Below the pieces are notes generated by a model. That model had not been told where the DNA came from. It did no database searches and saw only the letters and a program-made list of their open reading frames with translations. Shown here one piece after another: positions 40,641 through 49,111 of a stretch of 64,000 nucleotides of DNA. The DNA lies in assembly GCA_016192135.1 (NCBI GenBank), contig JACPUR010000004.1, forward strand, positions 62,001 to 126,000. Direction: 5' to 3'. The first letter of the stretch is position 1, and every line of letters begins with the position of its first letter. The DNA is from Candidatus Tectomicrobia bacterium. Its GTDB lineage: Bacteria > UBA8248. Made by a program: the position numbers and the translations under genes.

Positions 40641-41969
40641 TCATCCCCCCTCGACCGAGCGCGCCAGCCAGCCGGCCGTCCGGAGGAGTTGGGCGTCCCC
40701 GCCCTTGGAGGCCACGAGCTGCGCCCCGATGGGCAGCCCGCCGGACCCCTCGAGGATGGGAAGGCTCACCGCCGGCAGCCCGCAAAGGGTCCAGAGCGTG
40801 CAAAACACCGGGCTCCCCGTGGACTCCAGGCCCCGGGGCGCCTCGCCGGTGGCCGCGGGCGTGAGAATGGCATCATACCACTTCAATATCTCGTCCAGGA
40901 TGCGGACCAGGAGGAGCCGCCCCTCAAGGGCGCGGTTGTAGTCCACGGCCGGCACCTTCTGCCCGCGCTCGATCATCTCCCGGAGGATGGGGCTCAGCTT
41001 TTCCTTGCCGTGGGCGTATTCCCGCTCGAAGTTCCGGGCGAGGTCCGGCTCCAGGATCATCCGGTGCCATTCCACCGCGTTGCCGAAGACCTCGGGGAGC
41101 TGCACCTCCTCCGCGTCCTCCCCCAAGTGCTCCATCAATTCGGCGAAGGCGGCGCGGGTGTCCTCGTCGGCCTTCTCCCACACCGGGGTCTTGATAAAGG
41201 CCAGGCGGGGCGGCAGGGGGGGCTCCGAGGCCACCGCCTGGACCAGGGAGGGCCGTGCCCGGGGCAGCGTGTCGGGGTCGTGCTCGTCGTACGCCATCAT
41301 CGGCTCCGCGGCGAGCGCCACGTCCTCGAGGGTGCGCCCGAACACGCCGACGTGGTCCAGCGGCCGCGACTGCTGGAGCATGTGGTGGCGGGAGATCAGC
41401 CCGTGGGAGGGCTTGTAGCCGTAAATCCCGCAGTAAGAAGCAGGGCGGAGGGTCGAGCCGTTAGTCTGGGTCCCGATGGCCACGGGCACCATGCCCGCCG
41501 CGACGGCCGCGGCCGAGCCGCTCGAGGAGCCCCCCGGGGTCCGCTCGGGGTCGCGCGGATTCCGCGTCTTTCCCGGGGAGTAGACGGCCAGCTCGGTCGT
41601 GACGGTCTTGCCCATGATGACGGCCCCGGCCTGGCGGAGCAGGGCCACCGCCGTGGCGTCGGCCAGGGGCTGCCGGCCGGCGTGGAGGACGGTACCGTCC
41701 TCGGTGGGCATGTCGTGGGTGTCGAAGATGTCCTTGACGCCGACCGGCACCCCGTGGAGCGGACCGAGGGCCCGGCCTTCCTTCCGGGCCAAGTCCGCCG
41801 CGCGCGCCTGGGCGAGGGCCAAGCCGCGGTCCAGGAAGGCCCAGGCGCCCACCCGCTCCTCCAGCGCCGCGGTATGGTCCAGGCAGGCCTGCACCAGCTC
41901 CTCGGAGGCGATCTGGCCGGAGCGGATGGCCTCCGCCGCCTGGCCGGCCGTCATCTGGATAAGTTCCAT
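40641..41969 (-). CDS. amidase family protein
   Basis: 442 residues with the amidase-signature triad: Lys in GVPVGVKDIFD, and Gly/Ser-rich TPGGSSSGSAAAVAAG with both serines, followed by GTQTNGSTLRPASYCG. It hydrolyses an amide to acid and ammonia. The start at 41969 follows AGGAAGAG. It directly follows the TRAP large permease in the transcript, so the imported substrate may be an amide; this is inference. Confidence 0.92.
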   Translation of the reverse strand: MELIQMTAGQAAEAIRSGQIASEELVQACLDHTAALEERVGAWAFLDRGLALAQARAADLARKEGRALGPLHGVPVGVKDIFDTHDMPTEDGTVLHAGRQPLADATAVALLRQAGAVIMGKTVTTELAVYSPGKTRNPRDPERTPGGSSSGSAAAVAAGMVPVAIGTQTNGSTLRPASYCGIYGYKPSHGLISRHHMLQQSRPLDHVGVFGRTLEDVALAAEPMMAYDEHDPDTLPRARPSLVQAVASEPPLPPRLAFIKTPVWEKADEDTRAAFAELMEHLGEDAEEVQLPEVFGNAVEWHRMILEPDLARNFEREYAHGKEKLSPILREMIERGQKVPAVDYNRALEGRLLLVRILDEILKWYDAILTPAATGEAPRGLESTGSPVFCTLWTLCGLPAVSLPILEGSGGLPIGAQLVASKGGDAQLLRTAGWLARSVEGG

Positions 41970-42014
41970 GCTCTTCCTAGGTGGGAATGGCCCCCAAGAA
42001 GCGCGGGGCAAGCG

Positions 42015-43373
42015 CTATTTTGCAACTCCGTAGACTTGATCGGGCAGCCACATGGCGATTCCCGGGAAGATGTAGAGCAGCACCATGGAAATAATCACCA
42101 TGACCATGAACGGCATGGCCCCCCGGAAGATATCCGCCAACGAAACATGCGGAGGGGCGATTCCCTTGAGGTAGAAGCACGCCATGGCCATCGGAGGACT
42201 CAGAAATGCGGTCTGGAGATTGAGGGCCACCAGGATGCCGAAAAAAAGGGGATCGATCTTGAAGTGATCCACCAGCGGCAAAAAGATGGGCACGAAGATG
42301 ATGATGATTTCCGTCCACTCAAGCGGCCAGCCCAGCAGGAAGATGATGACCTGCGCCACAAGGAGGAACTGGAAGGGCGACAAATTCAACCCCTCGACGA
42401 ACTGCTTGATGAAGGCTTCCCCCCCCAAATACGCGAACACGGAGGCGAAGGTCGCCGAGCCGACGAAGAGCCAGCACACCATGGCCGAGGTACGCACGGT
42501 GAGGAAGACCGACTCTTTCAGGCGCTCCCAGGTGAGCTCCCGGTAGCCCGCGGCGAGCAGCAAGGCGCCGCCCGACCCCACCGCCGCGGCCTCCGAGGGC
42601 GTTCCAAAACCAAAAAGGACGGCCCCCAGAACCCCGATGATGAGAACCGAAAGCGGGACGAACGACGTGATGAGCAACCAGGCAACCTGAAGAAAAGGGA
42701 TATCCGACTCTTCCTTGGGGGGCTTCGGGGCGAGGGAAGGGTTCAGGATGGCCCTGCCCACCACGTAGAGAATATAGAGGCTGGTCAGCAAAAGCCCCGG
42801 GAACATGGCGCCCGCGTAAAGCCTGACCACGGAGATGCCGCTCGTGGCGCCATAGACGATGAGCAGGATGCTCGGGGGGATCAGGATGCCCAGGCAGCCG
42901 CCCGCGCAGATGACGCCGGCGGACAGCTTGTGGTCGTAGCCCGCCCGCAGCATGGCGGGGTACGCGAGCAGCCCCATCAACGTCACCACGGCGCCGACGA
43001 TGCCGGTGGCCGTGGCGAACAGGGCGCACGTCGCAAGCGAGGCCACCGCCAAGGAGCCGGGCACCCTGTTCGCCGCGATGCTCATGCTGTAGAAGAGCCG
43101 GTCAATGATGTTGGCGCGCTCGACGATGTAGCCCATGAAGAGAAACAGCGGGATCGCCACCAGGACATCGTTCGTCATCACGGAGTAGGTTTGGTTCACG
43201 AGGAGATCGAAGATCCGGTTCGCGAAGATGTTCTGCATCTGGTCGGGCAAGGCGTAGGCGTAGTAGCCGAAAGCCACCCCCAGGGCCATCAGGGTGAAGC
43301 AGATGGGGAAGCCCAGCATGATGAGGAAGATGAAGATTCCCAGTTGAACGAGGGCGACTTCGGGATTGCTCAT
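42015..43373 (-). CDS. TRAP transporter large permease (DctM)
   Basis: 452 residues with about 12 membrane helices. The start overlaps the DctQ stop by ATGA. Features: LIMLGFPICFTLMALGVAFG near the N-terminus, PLFLFMGYIVERANI, GGCLGILIPPSILLIVYG and GTPSEAAAVGSGGALL. Energised by an ion gradient, it works with DctQ and the binding protein at 44108. Confidence 0.95.
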   Translation of the reverse strand: MSNPEVALVQLGIFIFLIMLGFPICFTLMALGVAFGYYAYALPDQMQNIFANRIFDLLVNQTYSVMTNDVLVAIPLFLFMGYIVERANIIDRLFYSMSIAANRVPGSLAVASLATCALFATATGIVGAVVTLMGLLAYPAMLRAGYDHKLSAGVICAGGCLGILIPPSILLIVYGATSGISVVRLYAGAMFPGLLLTSLYILYVVGRAILNPSLAPKPPKEESDIPFLQVAWLLITSFVPLSVLIIGVLGAVLFGFGTPSEAAAVGSGGALLLAAGYRELTWERLKESVFLTVRTSAMVCWLFVGSATFASVFAYLGGEAFIKQFVEGLNLSPFQFLLVAQVIIFLLGWPLEWTEIIIIFVPIFLPLVDHFKIDPLFFGILVALNLQTAFLSPPMAMACFYLKGIAPPHVSLADIFRGAMPFMVMVIISMVLLYIFPGIAMWLPDQVYGVAK

Positions 43374-44002
43374 CCGCCGGCCCCCTTCGCTTTTTCGGCC
43401 TCCCGCCGCTTCCTGGCTTCGATCGCGGCCCTGAGCGCGACGTCCGTCTCCTCCACGTCGTGCAGCCGGGGCGGCCACTCTCCCGTCCTCAGGCAAATGG
43501 CGCAGCGGATGATCTGGGCGATCCCCTGGAGCAGAAGGAAAAAAGCCGCGACCGGGATCACCGTCTTGAGGGGAGAAACCGGCACCCCCACCGGGCTATT
43601 GATGCTGATCTCGCCGACCGGGCCGGCCGGGCCATAAGGCCTGTAACTCCAGGACTCCCGGGCAAAGTCGTACCCGGAATACACCAAGGCCAGAACGCCG
43701 GGGAAGAAAAATATGATGTACAGCACGAACTCGACTCCCGCCTGGACGCGCGGGGGCCAAAGACGGAAGAGAAAATCCGCGCGCACATGACTATCCCGCG
43801 AGAGGGCGTATGCCCCTCCCATCATGAACAGCGTGCCGTACATGATGTAGCTGACGTCGAAGGCCCAAGCTGTGGGATTGCGAAATATCTTGCGGAGGAT
43901 GACTTCGTAGCAAACGGCGAGCGTCAGCAACAGGATGCACCAGGCGAAGGCGTGACCGACCTTCAGGCTGAGGCTGTCGATGTACAGGAGAACCCTCTGC
44001 AT
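43370..44002 (-). CDS. TRAP transporter small permease (DctQ)
   Basis: 210 residues with four hydrophobic segments (for example FAWCILLLTLAVCYEVILRKIF and AGVEFVLYIIFFFPGVLALVY), the middle RDSHVRADFL that is typical of DctQ, and a charged C-terminal tail. It is longer than most DctQ proteins because of an extra loop (YRPYGPAGPVGEISINSP). Confidence 0.93.
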   Translation of the reverse strand: MQRVLLYIDSLSLKVGHAFAWCILLLTLAVCYEVILRKIFRNPTAWAFDVSYIMYGTLFMMGGAYALSRDSHVRADFLFRLWPPRVQAGVEFVLYIIFFFPGVLALVYSGYDFARESWSYRPYGPAGPVGEISINSPVGVPVSPLKTVIPVAAFFLLLQGIAQIIRCAICLRTGEWPPRLHDVEETDVALRAAIEARKRREAEKAKGAGG

Positions 44003-44040
44003 GCGGACGCTCTCTCAAGGGGGGGCGGGTCCTCACGCGG

Positions 44041-44068
44041 GCGGGGCGGCGCATGGGCGCCGCCCCGC
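44041..44068 (-). other. strong stem-loop between binding protein and DctQ
   Basis: GCGGGGCGGCGC and its exact complement, 12 bp, with a 4-base loop, in the 105-bp gap between the binding protein stop and the DctQ start. No U-run. Position and form resemble the hairpins at 5113 and 56910. Confidence 0.6.
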
Positions 44069-44107
44069 TGCGCGCTGGCAAGGTTCTTTCCGGTTCCGGG
44101 CCGCGGC

Positions 44108-45310
44108 CTAGACGAAGCCGAGCTTCCCGAAGTGGTGCTCGTACGCCAGCTTGTAGTCGGCCGAGTTGAACAGCTCGTAGTAGGCCACTCGCTTCGAGAA
44201 GGCCTTCTGCGACGCCGTCACCTTTTTGAAGAACTCGTCCTTCTCCAGCTCCGGCATGATCTTGTCCCAGGCCTTGAGCTGGTCCTGCATGACCGCGGTC
44301 GGCGTGCGGATGATCTTGACCCCCGCCTTATCCCGCAGCCACTCGAGGTCGGCCGAGTAGCGGTCGAGCCCCTTCCAGTAGTTGTTCGAGGAGGCCGCCT
44401 CGGCCGCGTACTTGAGGATGGCCTGGTGCTCCTTGGGGAGGGAGTTGTACTTGGCCTTGTTGAAGATGATCTCGAAGAACTCCGCCGCCTGGTGGTAGCT
44501 GCCCATCATGTAGACCTTGCTCACGTCCTGGGCGCCGAAGGAGCGGTCGGAGGTGGGGTTGTTGAACTCGAACGCCTCGATGACGCCGCGCTCGAGCGCG
44601 GGGACGATCTCGCCGCCGGGGAGCTGGGTCACCTTGACGCCCATCGCCTGGAACAGGTCGGCCGCGAGTCCCACCGTCCGGTACTTGAGGCCCTCCATCT
44701 GCTTGGCGTCCGTGATGGGGGTCTTGAACCATCCGAGCGGCTGGGTCGGCATCGGCATGCAGAAGAACCCGACGGTGTTGAGGCCCAGCTTCTCGATGAG
44801 CTCTTCGTAGAGCTTCTGGCCGCCGCCGTAGGCGATCCAGGCGAGGATGTGGTGGGCGTTCTGCCCGAAGACGGGCCCCGTCCCGAACAGCGAGGCCGCC
44901 TTGCTCTTGCCGTACCAGTAGACCGTCACCTGGTGGCCCGCGTCGAGCACCCCCCGGTGCACGGCGTCCTGGACGCGGAAGGCCTTCACCACGGCCCCCT
45001 CGACCAGATAGTCGATCTTGAGCCGCCCTCCGGCCATCTCGTTGACGCGCTTCACGTAGTCTTCGGCGAATTCGTTGAAGATGTCCTTCGCGCCCCAGGC
45101 TCCCTGCATCTTCAGCGTGACCGTCTGTGCCCGGGAAACCATCGGCGCTTCCACCGCCTTGGGAGCGGAGGCGGGAGGAGTGGCCGGCGCGGATTTCCTG
45201 CCGGCCGCGTAGCCGACGACCCCCCCGGCGATGAGGCCTCCTACGCCCGCGATGACCGATCGGCGGGAAATCCCGGCATTGCCTTTCGCTTTCTGCCCCT
45301 CGGGTGCCAT
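44108..45310 (-). CDS. TRAP transporter solute-binding protein (DctP/TakP-like) with Tat signal
   Basis: 400 residues. The N-terminus carries a twin-arginine signal (ISRRSVIAGVGGLIAGG) and an Ala/Pro linker. The mature part begins TVTLKMQGAWGAKDIFNEFAEDYV and includes GGGQKLYEELIEKLGLNTVGF, IEAFEFNNPTSDRSFGAQDV and YMMGSYHQAAEFFE, as in the alpha-keto acid or chloroaromatic-type TRAP binding proteins. It precedes its permeases in the transcript. Confidence 0.93.
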   Translation of the reverse strand: MAPEGQKAKGNAGISRRSVIAGVGGLIAGGVVGYAAGRKSAPATPPASAPKAVEAPMVSRAQTVTLKMQGAWGAKDIFNEFAEDYVKRVNEMAGGRLKIDYLVEGAVVKAFRVQDAVHRGVLDAGHQVTVYWYGKSKAASLFGTGPVFGQNAHHILAWIAYGGGQKLYEELIEKLGLNTVGFFCMPMPTQPLGWFKTPITDAKQMEGLKYRTVGLAADLFQAMGVKVTQLPGGEIVPALERGVIEAFEFNNPTSDRSFGAQDVSKVYMMGSYHQAAEFFEIIFNKAKYNSLPKEHQAILKYAAEAASSNNYWKGLDRYSADLEWLRDKAGVKIIRTPTAVMQDQLKAWDKIMPELEKDEFFKKVTASQKAFSKRVAYYELFNSADYKLAYEHHFGKLGFV

Positions 45311-45401
45311 CTCGAAACCCTCCTTAGAAACAGAAACGCCCCCTCACCGCGCCATCGAAACACGCAGCAAAAAGATGCGGGCCCCCATGCCCCTGCCTTC
45401 C

Positions 45402-45424
45402 CCTCTCCCTGCAGGGAGGGGGGA
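45402..45424. repeat. CCCTCTCCCTGCAGGG-type palindrome
   Basis: Inverted repeat CTCCCTGCAGGGAG with extra C/G arms, in the leader of the TRAP operon. It is a member of the dispersed family seen at 11419-11734 and 54893. Confidence 0.6.
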
Positions 45425-45477
45425 GAGAAAAGAGTTCGCCTAAGAGGCCGCTGCAATTCACATAAAAGAGATGATCG

Positions 45478-45507
45478 CTTATACTTTAAGCACATCAAGG
45501 GTGTCAA
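45478..45507 (-). promoter_or_regulatory. sigma-70-type promoter of the TRAP/amidase operon
   Basis: On the minus strand TTGACA (45507-45502) and TATAAG (45483-45478) are 18 bases apart, about 170 bases upstream of the binding protein start. A small palindrome GCTTA-AAGTA-TAAGC overlaps the -10 box. The rest of the gap 45311-45648 holds the palindrome at 45402 and a hairpin at 45522-45546 (AGGGCCGGG with its complement). Confidence 0.7.
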
Positions 45508-45648
45508 GAAATAAACCCTTGAGGGCCGGGTTCTGTTCCCGGCCCTGGGCCATTCCCTCCCGAGCCGTCTTCGGCCGGTGAGGCTCCGGGCGGCGTTCTG
45601 GTGGAATTCATCCGCTTCGGTCCTTTTCCCGGAACAGGAGGGACGCCC

Positions 45649-45888
45649 GTGCGCGCCGCATTCGCCCTGATAGAAGTGGAGCCCGGCCGGGCCGAGGCCG
45701 TGGCGGATTCTCTCATCGAGATCGAGCCCGTCCACGAGGTCTATTCCATCAGCGGGGAGTACGACATCCTGGCCAAGCTGGTGGTGGAGTCCATGGACGA
45801 CGTGCCGGGCATCATCACCGGGCGCATCCAGCGGATCCCGGGCCTGCGGCGGAGCCACACCCTCCTCGCCTTCAGCGCCTTCAAGTAG
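45649..45888 (+). CDS. stand-alone Lrp/AsnC ligand-binding domain protein
   Basis: 79 residues from a GTG with GGAGG upstream. The sequence (RAAFALIEVEPGRAEAVADSL; ISGEYDILAKLVVESMDDV; RIQRIPGLRRSHTLLAF) is the alpha-beta ligand-binding module of Lrp/AsnC regulators without a DNA-binding domain. Such proteins bind amino acids and may modulate full-length Lrp proteins. Confidence 0.88.
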   Translation: MRAAFALIEVEPGRAEAVADSLIEIEPVHEVYSISGEYDILAKLVVESMDDVPGIITGRIQRIPGLRRSHTLLAFSAFK

Positions 45889-46018
45889 CCTCCTGCGCCT
45901 CTCCGGCGGGCCGCCGGTCCGGGGGGCCTGCGCGCCTGGAGGCGGGCGGCGTCCTGTGAGAGAATCCCGCCGGGTCCACCCCAGCCATCATCCCGACTTA
46001 TCGACCGGAGGAAATAGA

Positions 46019-47695
46019 ATGCCGAAGATGACCGGCGCCCAATACCTCGCCGAGGCGCTCAAGGGCTACGGCGTCACCCATCTGTTCCACGTCCCGGCCA
46101 TCCTGCGCCGCACCATGGTGGAGATGGAGGAGCGCACCCAGATCAACCGCGTGGTCACCCACGGGGAGAAGGCCGCCGCCTACATGGCCGACGGCTACGC
46201 CCGCGCCTCGGGCCGTCCCGGGGTGTGCGGCGCCCAGGTCATCGGGGCCCTCAACCTGGCCGCCGGCCTGCGGGACGCTTGGCTCGCCCGCTCCCCCGTC
46301 ATCGCCTTCACCGGGGGCCGCTCCGCCGCCACCAAGTTCCGGGGCGTGTACCAGGAGGTGGACGACGTGCCCTCCTTCGAGCCCGTGACCAAGTTCAACG
46401 CCACGGTGGACAACGTGGCCCGCATCCCGGACATGCTCTGCCAGGCCTTCCGCGCCGCTACCACGGGCTCGCCCGGGCCGGTGCACCTCCAGTTCGCCGG
46501 GAACGAGGGCCAGCTCGACGCCGAGGAGGCGGACATGGAGGTGCGCGTCGAGCCCGAGTTCTCCCGCGTGTCGCCCTTCCGGCCCGAGCCCGACCCGGCC
46601 AAGGTGCGCGAGGCGGCGAGGCTCCTCGGCGCGGCCCGGAAGCCCGTCATCGTCGCGGGCGGCGGGGTGCGCGCCTCGGGCGCCTCGAAGGAGCTCCTCG
46701 AGCTCGCCGAGAAGCTCCAGATCCCCGTCGCCACCTCCCTGAACGGGAAGGACTCCATCCCGGCCAGGCACCCCCTCTCGGTGGGGGTGGTGGGCACCTA
46801 CTCCCGCAAGAGCGCCAACCGGGTGGTGAAGGAGGCGGACCTCGTCTTTTTCGTGGGCTCTTCGGCGGGAGGCATGGCCACCCACTTCTGGGCCGTCCCC
46901 CCCATCGGCACCCCGGCCATCCAGCTCGACATCGACCCCATGACCCTGGGGCGCAACTACCCCCTGAAGGCCGCCGTCAACGGGGACGCCAAGGTCTCCC
47001 TCAAGAAGCTGGCCGAGGCCGCCGACCCCTCGACCGCCGCCTCGCGCAAGCCCTGGGTCGAGCGCGCCCAGGCCATCGTCAAGGAGTTCTATGAGGAGTA
47101 CGCCCCGCTCCTCAACTCCGAGCAGGTGCCCATGCGGCCCGAGCGCATCTGCAGGGAGCTCTCGGAGCACCTTCCCTCGGACGCCATCGCGGCGGTGGAC
47201 ACCGGCCACTCCGGCATGTGGATGGGGGGCATGTGGGACCTGAAGCAGGGCCAGGGCTACATGCGCAGCGCCGGCCACCTGGGCTGGGCCTTCCCGGCGG
47301 CCTTGGGCGCCAAGTGCGGCGCGCCGGAGCGGCCCGTCCTCTGCTTCACCGGGGACGCCGGCTTCTACTACCACATCGGCGAGGTCGAGACGGCCGCCCG
47401 CTGGAACATCAACGCCGTCATCCTGGTGAACGACAACCGCTCCGGCAACCAGTCCAAGCGCGGCTTCGACCGCGCCTACGGCGGCCAGCAGACCAAGAAG
47501 GGCTTCGAGCTCTGGGGCTTCAACGAGGTGAACCTGGCCAAGGTGGCCGAGAGCCTGGGGGCGACCGGCATCCGGGTCGAGAAGCCGGGCGACCTCAAGG
47601 GCGCCCTCGACAAGGCCTTCTCCATCAAGAAGGGCCCCGTCGTCCTCGACGTCATCAGCGACATCGACGCCGCCGCGCCGCTGGCGTTCAGCTAA
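46019..47695 (+). CDS. thiamine diphosphate-dependent enzyme (acetolactate synthase-like)
   Basis: 558 residues with the three domains of the family: N-terminal catalytic Glu E50 (THGEKAAAYMADGYARA), central domain (ARKPVIVAGGGVRASGA), and C-terminal ThDP/Mg site (CFTGDAGFYYHIGEVETAARWNINAVILVNDN). Close relatives include acetolactate synthase, sulfopyruvate and oxalyl-CoA decarboxylases; the sequence does not settle which. Start set at 46019 by CCGGAGG. Confidence 0.9.
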   Translation: MPKMTGAQYLAEALKGYGVTHLFHVPAILRRTMVEMEERTQINRVVTHGEKAAAYMADGYARASGRPGVCGAQVIGALNLAAGLRDAWLARSPVIAFTGGRSAATKFRGVYQEVDDVPSFEPVTKFNATVDNVARIPDMLCQAFRAATTGSPGPVHLQFAGNEGQLDAEEADMEVRVEPEFSRVSPFRPEPDPAKVREAARLLGAARKPVIVAGGGVRASGASKELLELAEKLQIPVATSLNGKDSIPARHPLSVGVVGTYSRKSANRVVKEADLVFFVGSSAGGMATHFWAVPPIGTPAIQLDIDPMTLGRNYPLKAAVNGDAKVSLKKLAEAADPSTAASRKPWVERAQAIVKEFYEEYAPLLNSEQVPMRPERICRELSEHLPSDAIAAVDTGHSGMWMGGMWDLKQGQGYMRSAGHLGWAFPAALGAKCGAPERPVLCFTGDAGFYYHIGEVETAARWNINAVILVNDNRSGNQSKRGFDRAYGGQQTKKGFELWGFNEVNLAKVAESLGATGIRVEKPGDLKGALDKAFSIKKGPVVLDVISDIDAAAPLAFS

Positions 47696-47711
47696 TCCTC
47701 AAAGGCAAGAA

Positions 47712-47747
47712 AACGGAGGGGGGAGCTAATGCTCCCCCCTTTCCGTT
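47712..47747. terminator. bidirectional terminator between convergent genes
   Basis: GGGGGGAGC and GCTCCCCCC pair around TAAT, with outer AACGG/CCGTT pairing. On the minus strand it is followed by TTTTCTTG. It lies between the ThDP enzyme (+) and the glycosylase (-). Confidence 0.8.
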
Positions 47748-47759
47748 GACGAGTTGTTG

Positions 47760-48494
47760 TTAGACTTCTTGCGAGCATAGACCCACCATAACGCATTCGG
47801 AACATTTTGGATGTTGCGGTCGACACCATTTTCTCCCTATTTCCCACAATGGCGCATCCAGTTTGCCAGGATAAGTAGGGTAGAGTCTTCTTGCCGCCTG
47901 AATGGCCTCGTGGTCTGTGTCGCCATGTGTAAATCCGAGTCTTCGCAATACCCGTCTGGTATGAACATCGGGTTTAATGTCAAGAAAAGCTAATTCGCTC
48001 GCGTCGAATACAATTTCATTAAGCCTCTCAAGAAGCAATATGATCATTGTGGCAATCCCTGGACCGACTTCTTTAATTTCCTGCAATCGACGATGCGTAT
48101 CCCACGCCTTTCTCCCAATCCAGATATTTCGAGTATCGCCCTGATAATTGTTACAGACTAAGAGGGCCGCTGAAATAAAAGCACGCGCGGCTTTGCGAGG
48201 GTATCTGGGCTTGCCTTTAATCTGTTGAATAACTGCCAACAACTCATCTTCCGACATCTTGGCCATTTTGCATGGATCCAAATGGCCCAACAAACCTCTA
48301 ATCTTTGCAGGAATCTGCCAGATACTTTCTGCGGGACGACCGCGGTCTATAGAGGAGGCGAGCAAGAATCCAAACGGATCATCTCTAAGCAGATTCCCCA
48401 CAAATTTATCAGAAGCAAAAACAAGCTCATTGGCCCCAACAGTCTCACCAAACGTAAGCAGTTTGCTTACTACATCGGCTTCATTTACCTCCAT
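47760..48494 (-). CDS. HhH-GPD superfamily DNA glycosylase (endonuclease III-like) with FeS cluster
   Basis: 244 residues, AT-rich relative to neighbours. Helix-hairpin-helix LQEIKEVGPGIATMI, the conserved Asp in KPDVHTRRVLRRLGF, and the FeS loop C-x6-C-x2-C-x5-C near the C-terminus (CRPQHPKCSECVMVGLC). The lysine of bifunctional endonuclease III (in GVGRKTA) is missing here (EVGPGIA), so it may lack lyase activity. It lies four bases after the MaoC gene, so transcription may be shared, but its base composition suggests later acquisition. Confidence 0.85.
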   Translation of the reverse strand: MEVNEADVVSKLLTFGETVGANELVFASDKFVGNLLRDDPFGFLLASSIDRGRPAESIWQIPAKIRGLLGHLDPCKMAKMSEDELLAVIQQIKGKPRYPRKAARAFISAALLVCNNYQGDTRNIWIGRKAWDTHRRLQEIKEVGPGIATMIILLLERLNEIVFDASELAFLDIKPDVHTRRVLRRLGFTHGDTDHEAIQAARRLYPTYPGKLDAPLWEIGRKWCRPQHPKCSECVMVGLCSQEV

Positions 48495-48498
48495 TATC

Positions 48499-49002
48499 CT
48501 ACTCCCCGTCCAGCGGGATGTTCTCGTAGTCGGGGATGGCGCCCGAGCCCTTTTTCGCGGCGAGGGACTTGCGGCGGAACTCCATCACGAGCTCGCCCCG
48601 CTGGTTGTGGGCGCGGGTCTCGATGGTGACGACGCCCCGGTCGGGCTTGCTCCGGGACTCGCGCTTTTCCACCACCACGCTCTCGGCGTAGAGGGTGTCG
48701 CCGGCGAAGACGGGGGCGGGCATCCGGATGTGCTCCCACTCCAGGTTGGCGATGGAGCGGTAGGACATGTCCGTCACCGTCATGCCGGTCACGATGGCGA
48801 GGGTGAGGGCCGAGTTGACGATGGGCCGGCCGAAGGGTGTCTTCGAGGCGTAGTGGCGGTCGAAGTGGATGGGGTGGGTGTTGTTCGTGAGGAGGGTGAA
48901 CCAGGTATTGTCGGACTCCAATATGGTGCGGCCCGGGCGGTGCTTGACGACCTCGCCCACCACGAAGTCCTCGTACCAGCGGCCCATCTGGAACTCGGGC
49001 AT
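48499..49002 (-). CDS. MaoC family dehydratase (hot-dog fold)
   Basis: 167 residues with the hydratase motif N-x-HPIHFD (TNNTHPIHFDRHYA) that holds the catalytic His/Asp pair. N-terminal MGRWYEDFVVGEVVKHRPGRTI is typical of MaoC-like enoyl-CoA hydratases. It probably hydrates an acyl-CoA made by the acyl-CoA dehydrogenase upstream in the transcript. Confidence 0.93.
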   Translation of the reverse strand: MPEFQMGRWYEDFVVGEVVKHRPGRTILESDNTWFTLLTNNTHPIHFDRHYASKTPFGRPIVNSALTLAIVTGMTVTDMSYRSIANLEWEHIRMPAPVFAGDTLYAESVVVEKRESRSKPDRGVVTIETRAHNQRGELVMEFRRKSLAAKKGSGAIPDYENIPLDGE

Positions 49003-49056
49003 GGGGGTTCCCTCCTGCGAAGATGAAGGAGACGCCGCGCCACAGGATTTTCATCT

Positions 49057-49084
49057 GTAGGGGCGTTCCATGGAACGCCCCTAC
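49057..49084. repeat. GGGGCG palindromic repeat
   Basis: A perfect 28-bp palindrome with GTAGGGGCGTTCCA as one arm, in the gap between MaoC and the acyl-CoA dehydrogenase. Same GGGGCG arm as the copies at 21910 and 62163 but a different centre. Confidence 0.85.
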
Positions 49085-49111
49085 GCAGAACGGCCTTACG
49101 GCGTGTTTCTC

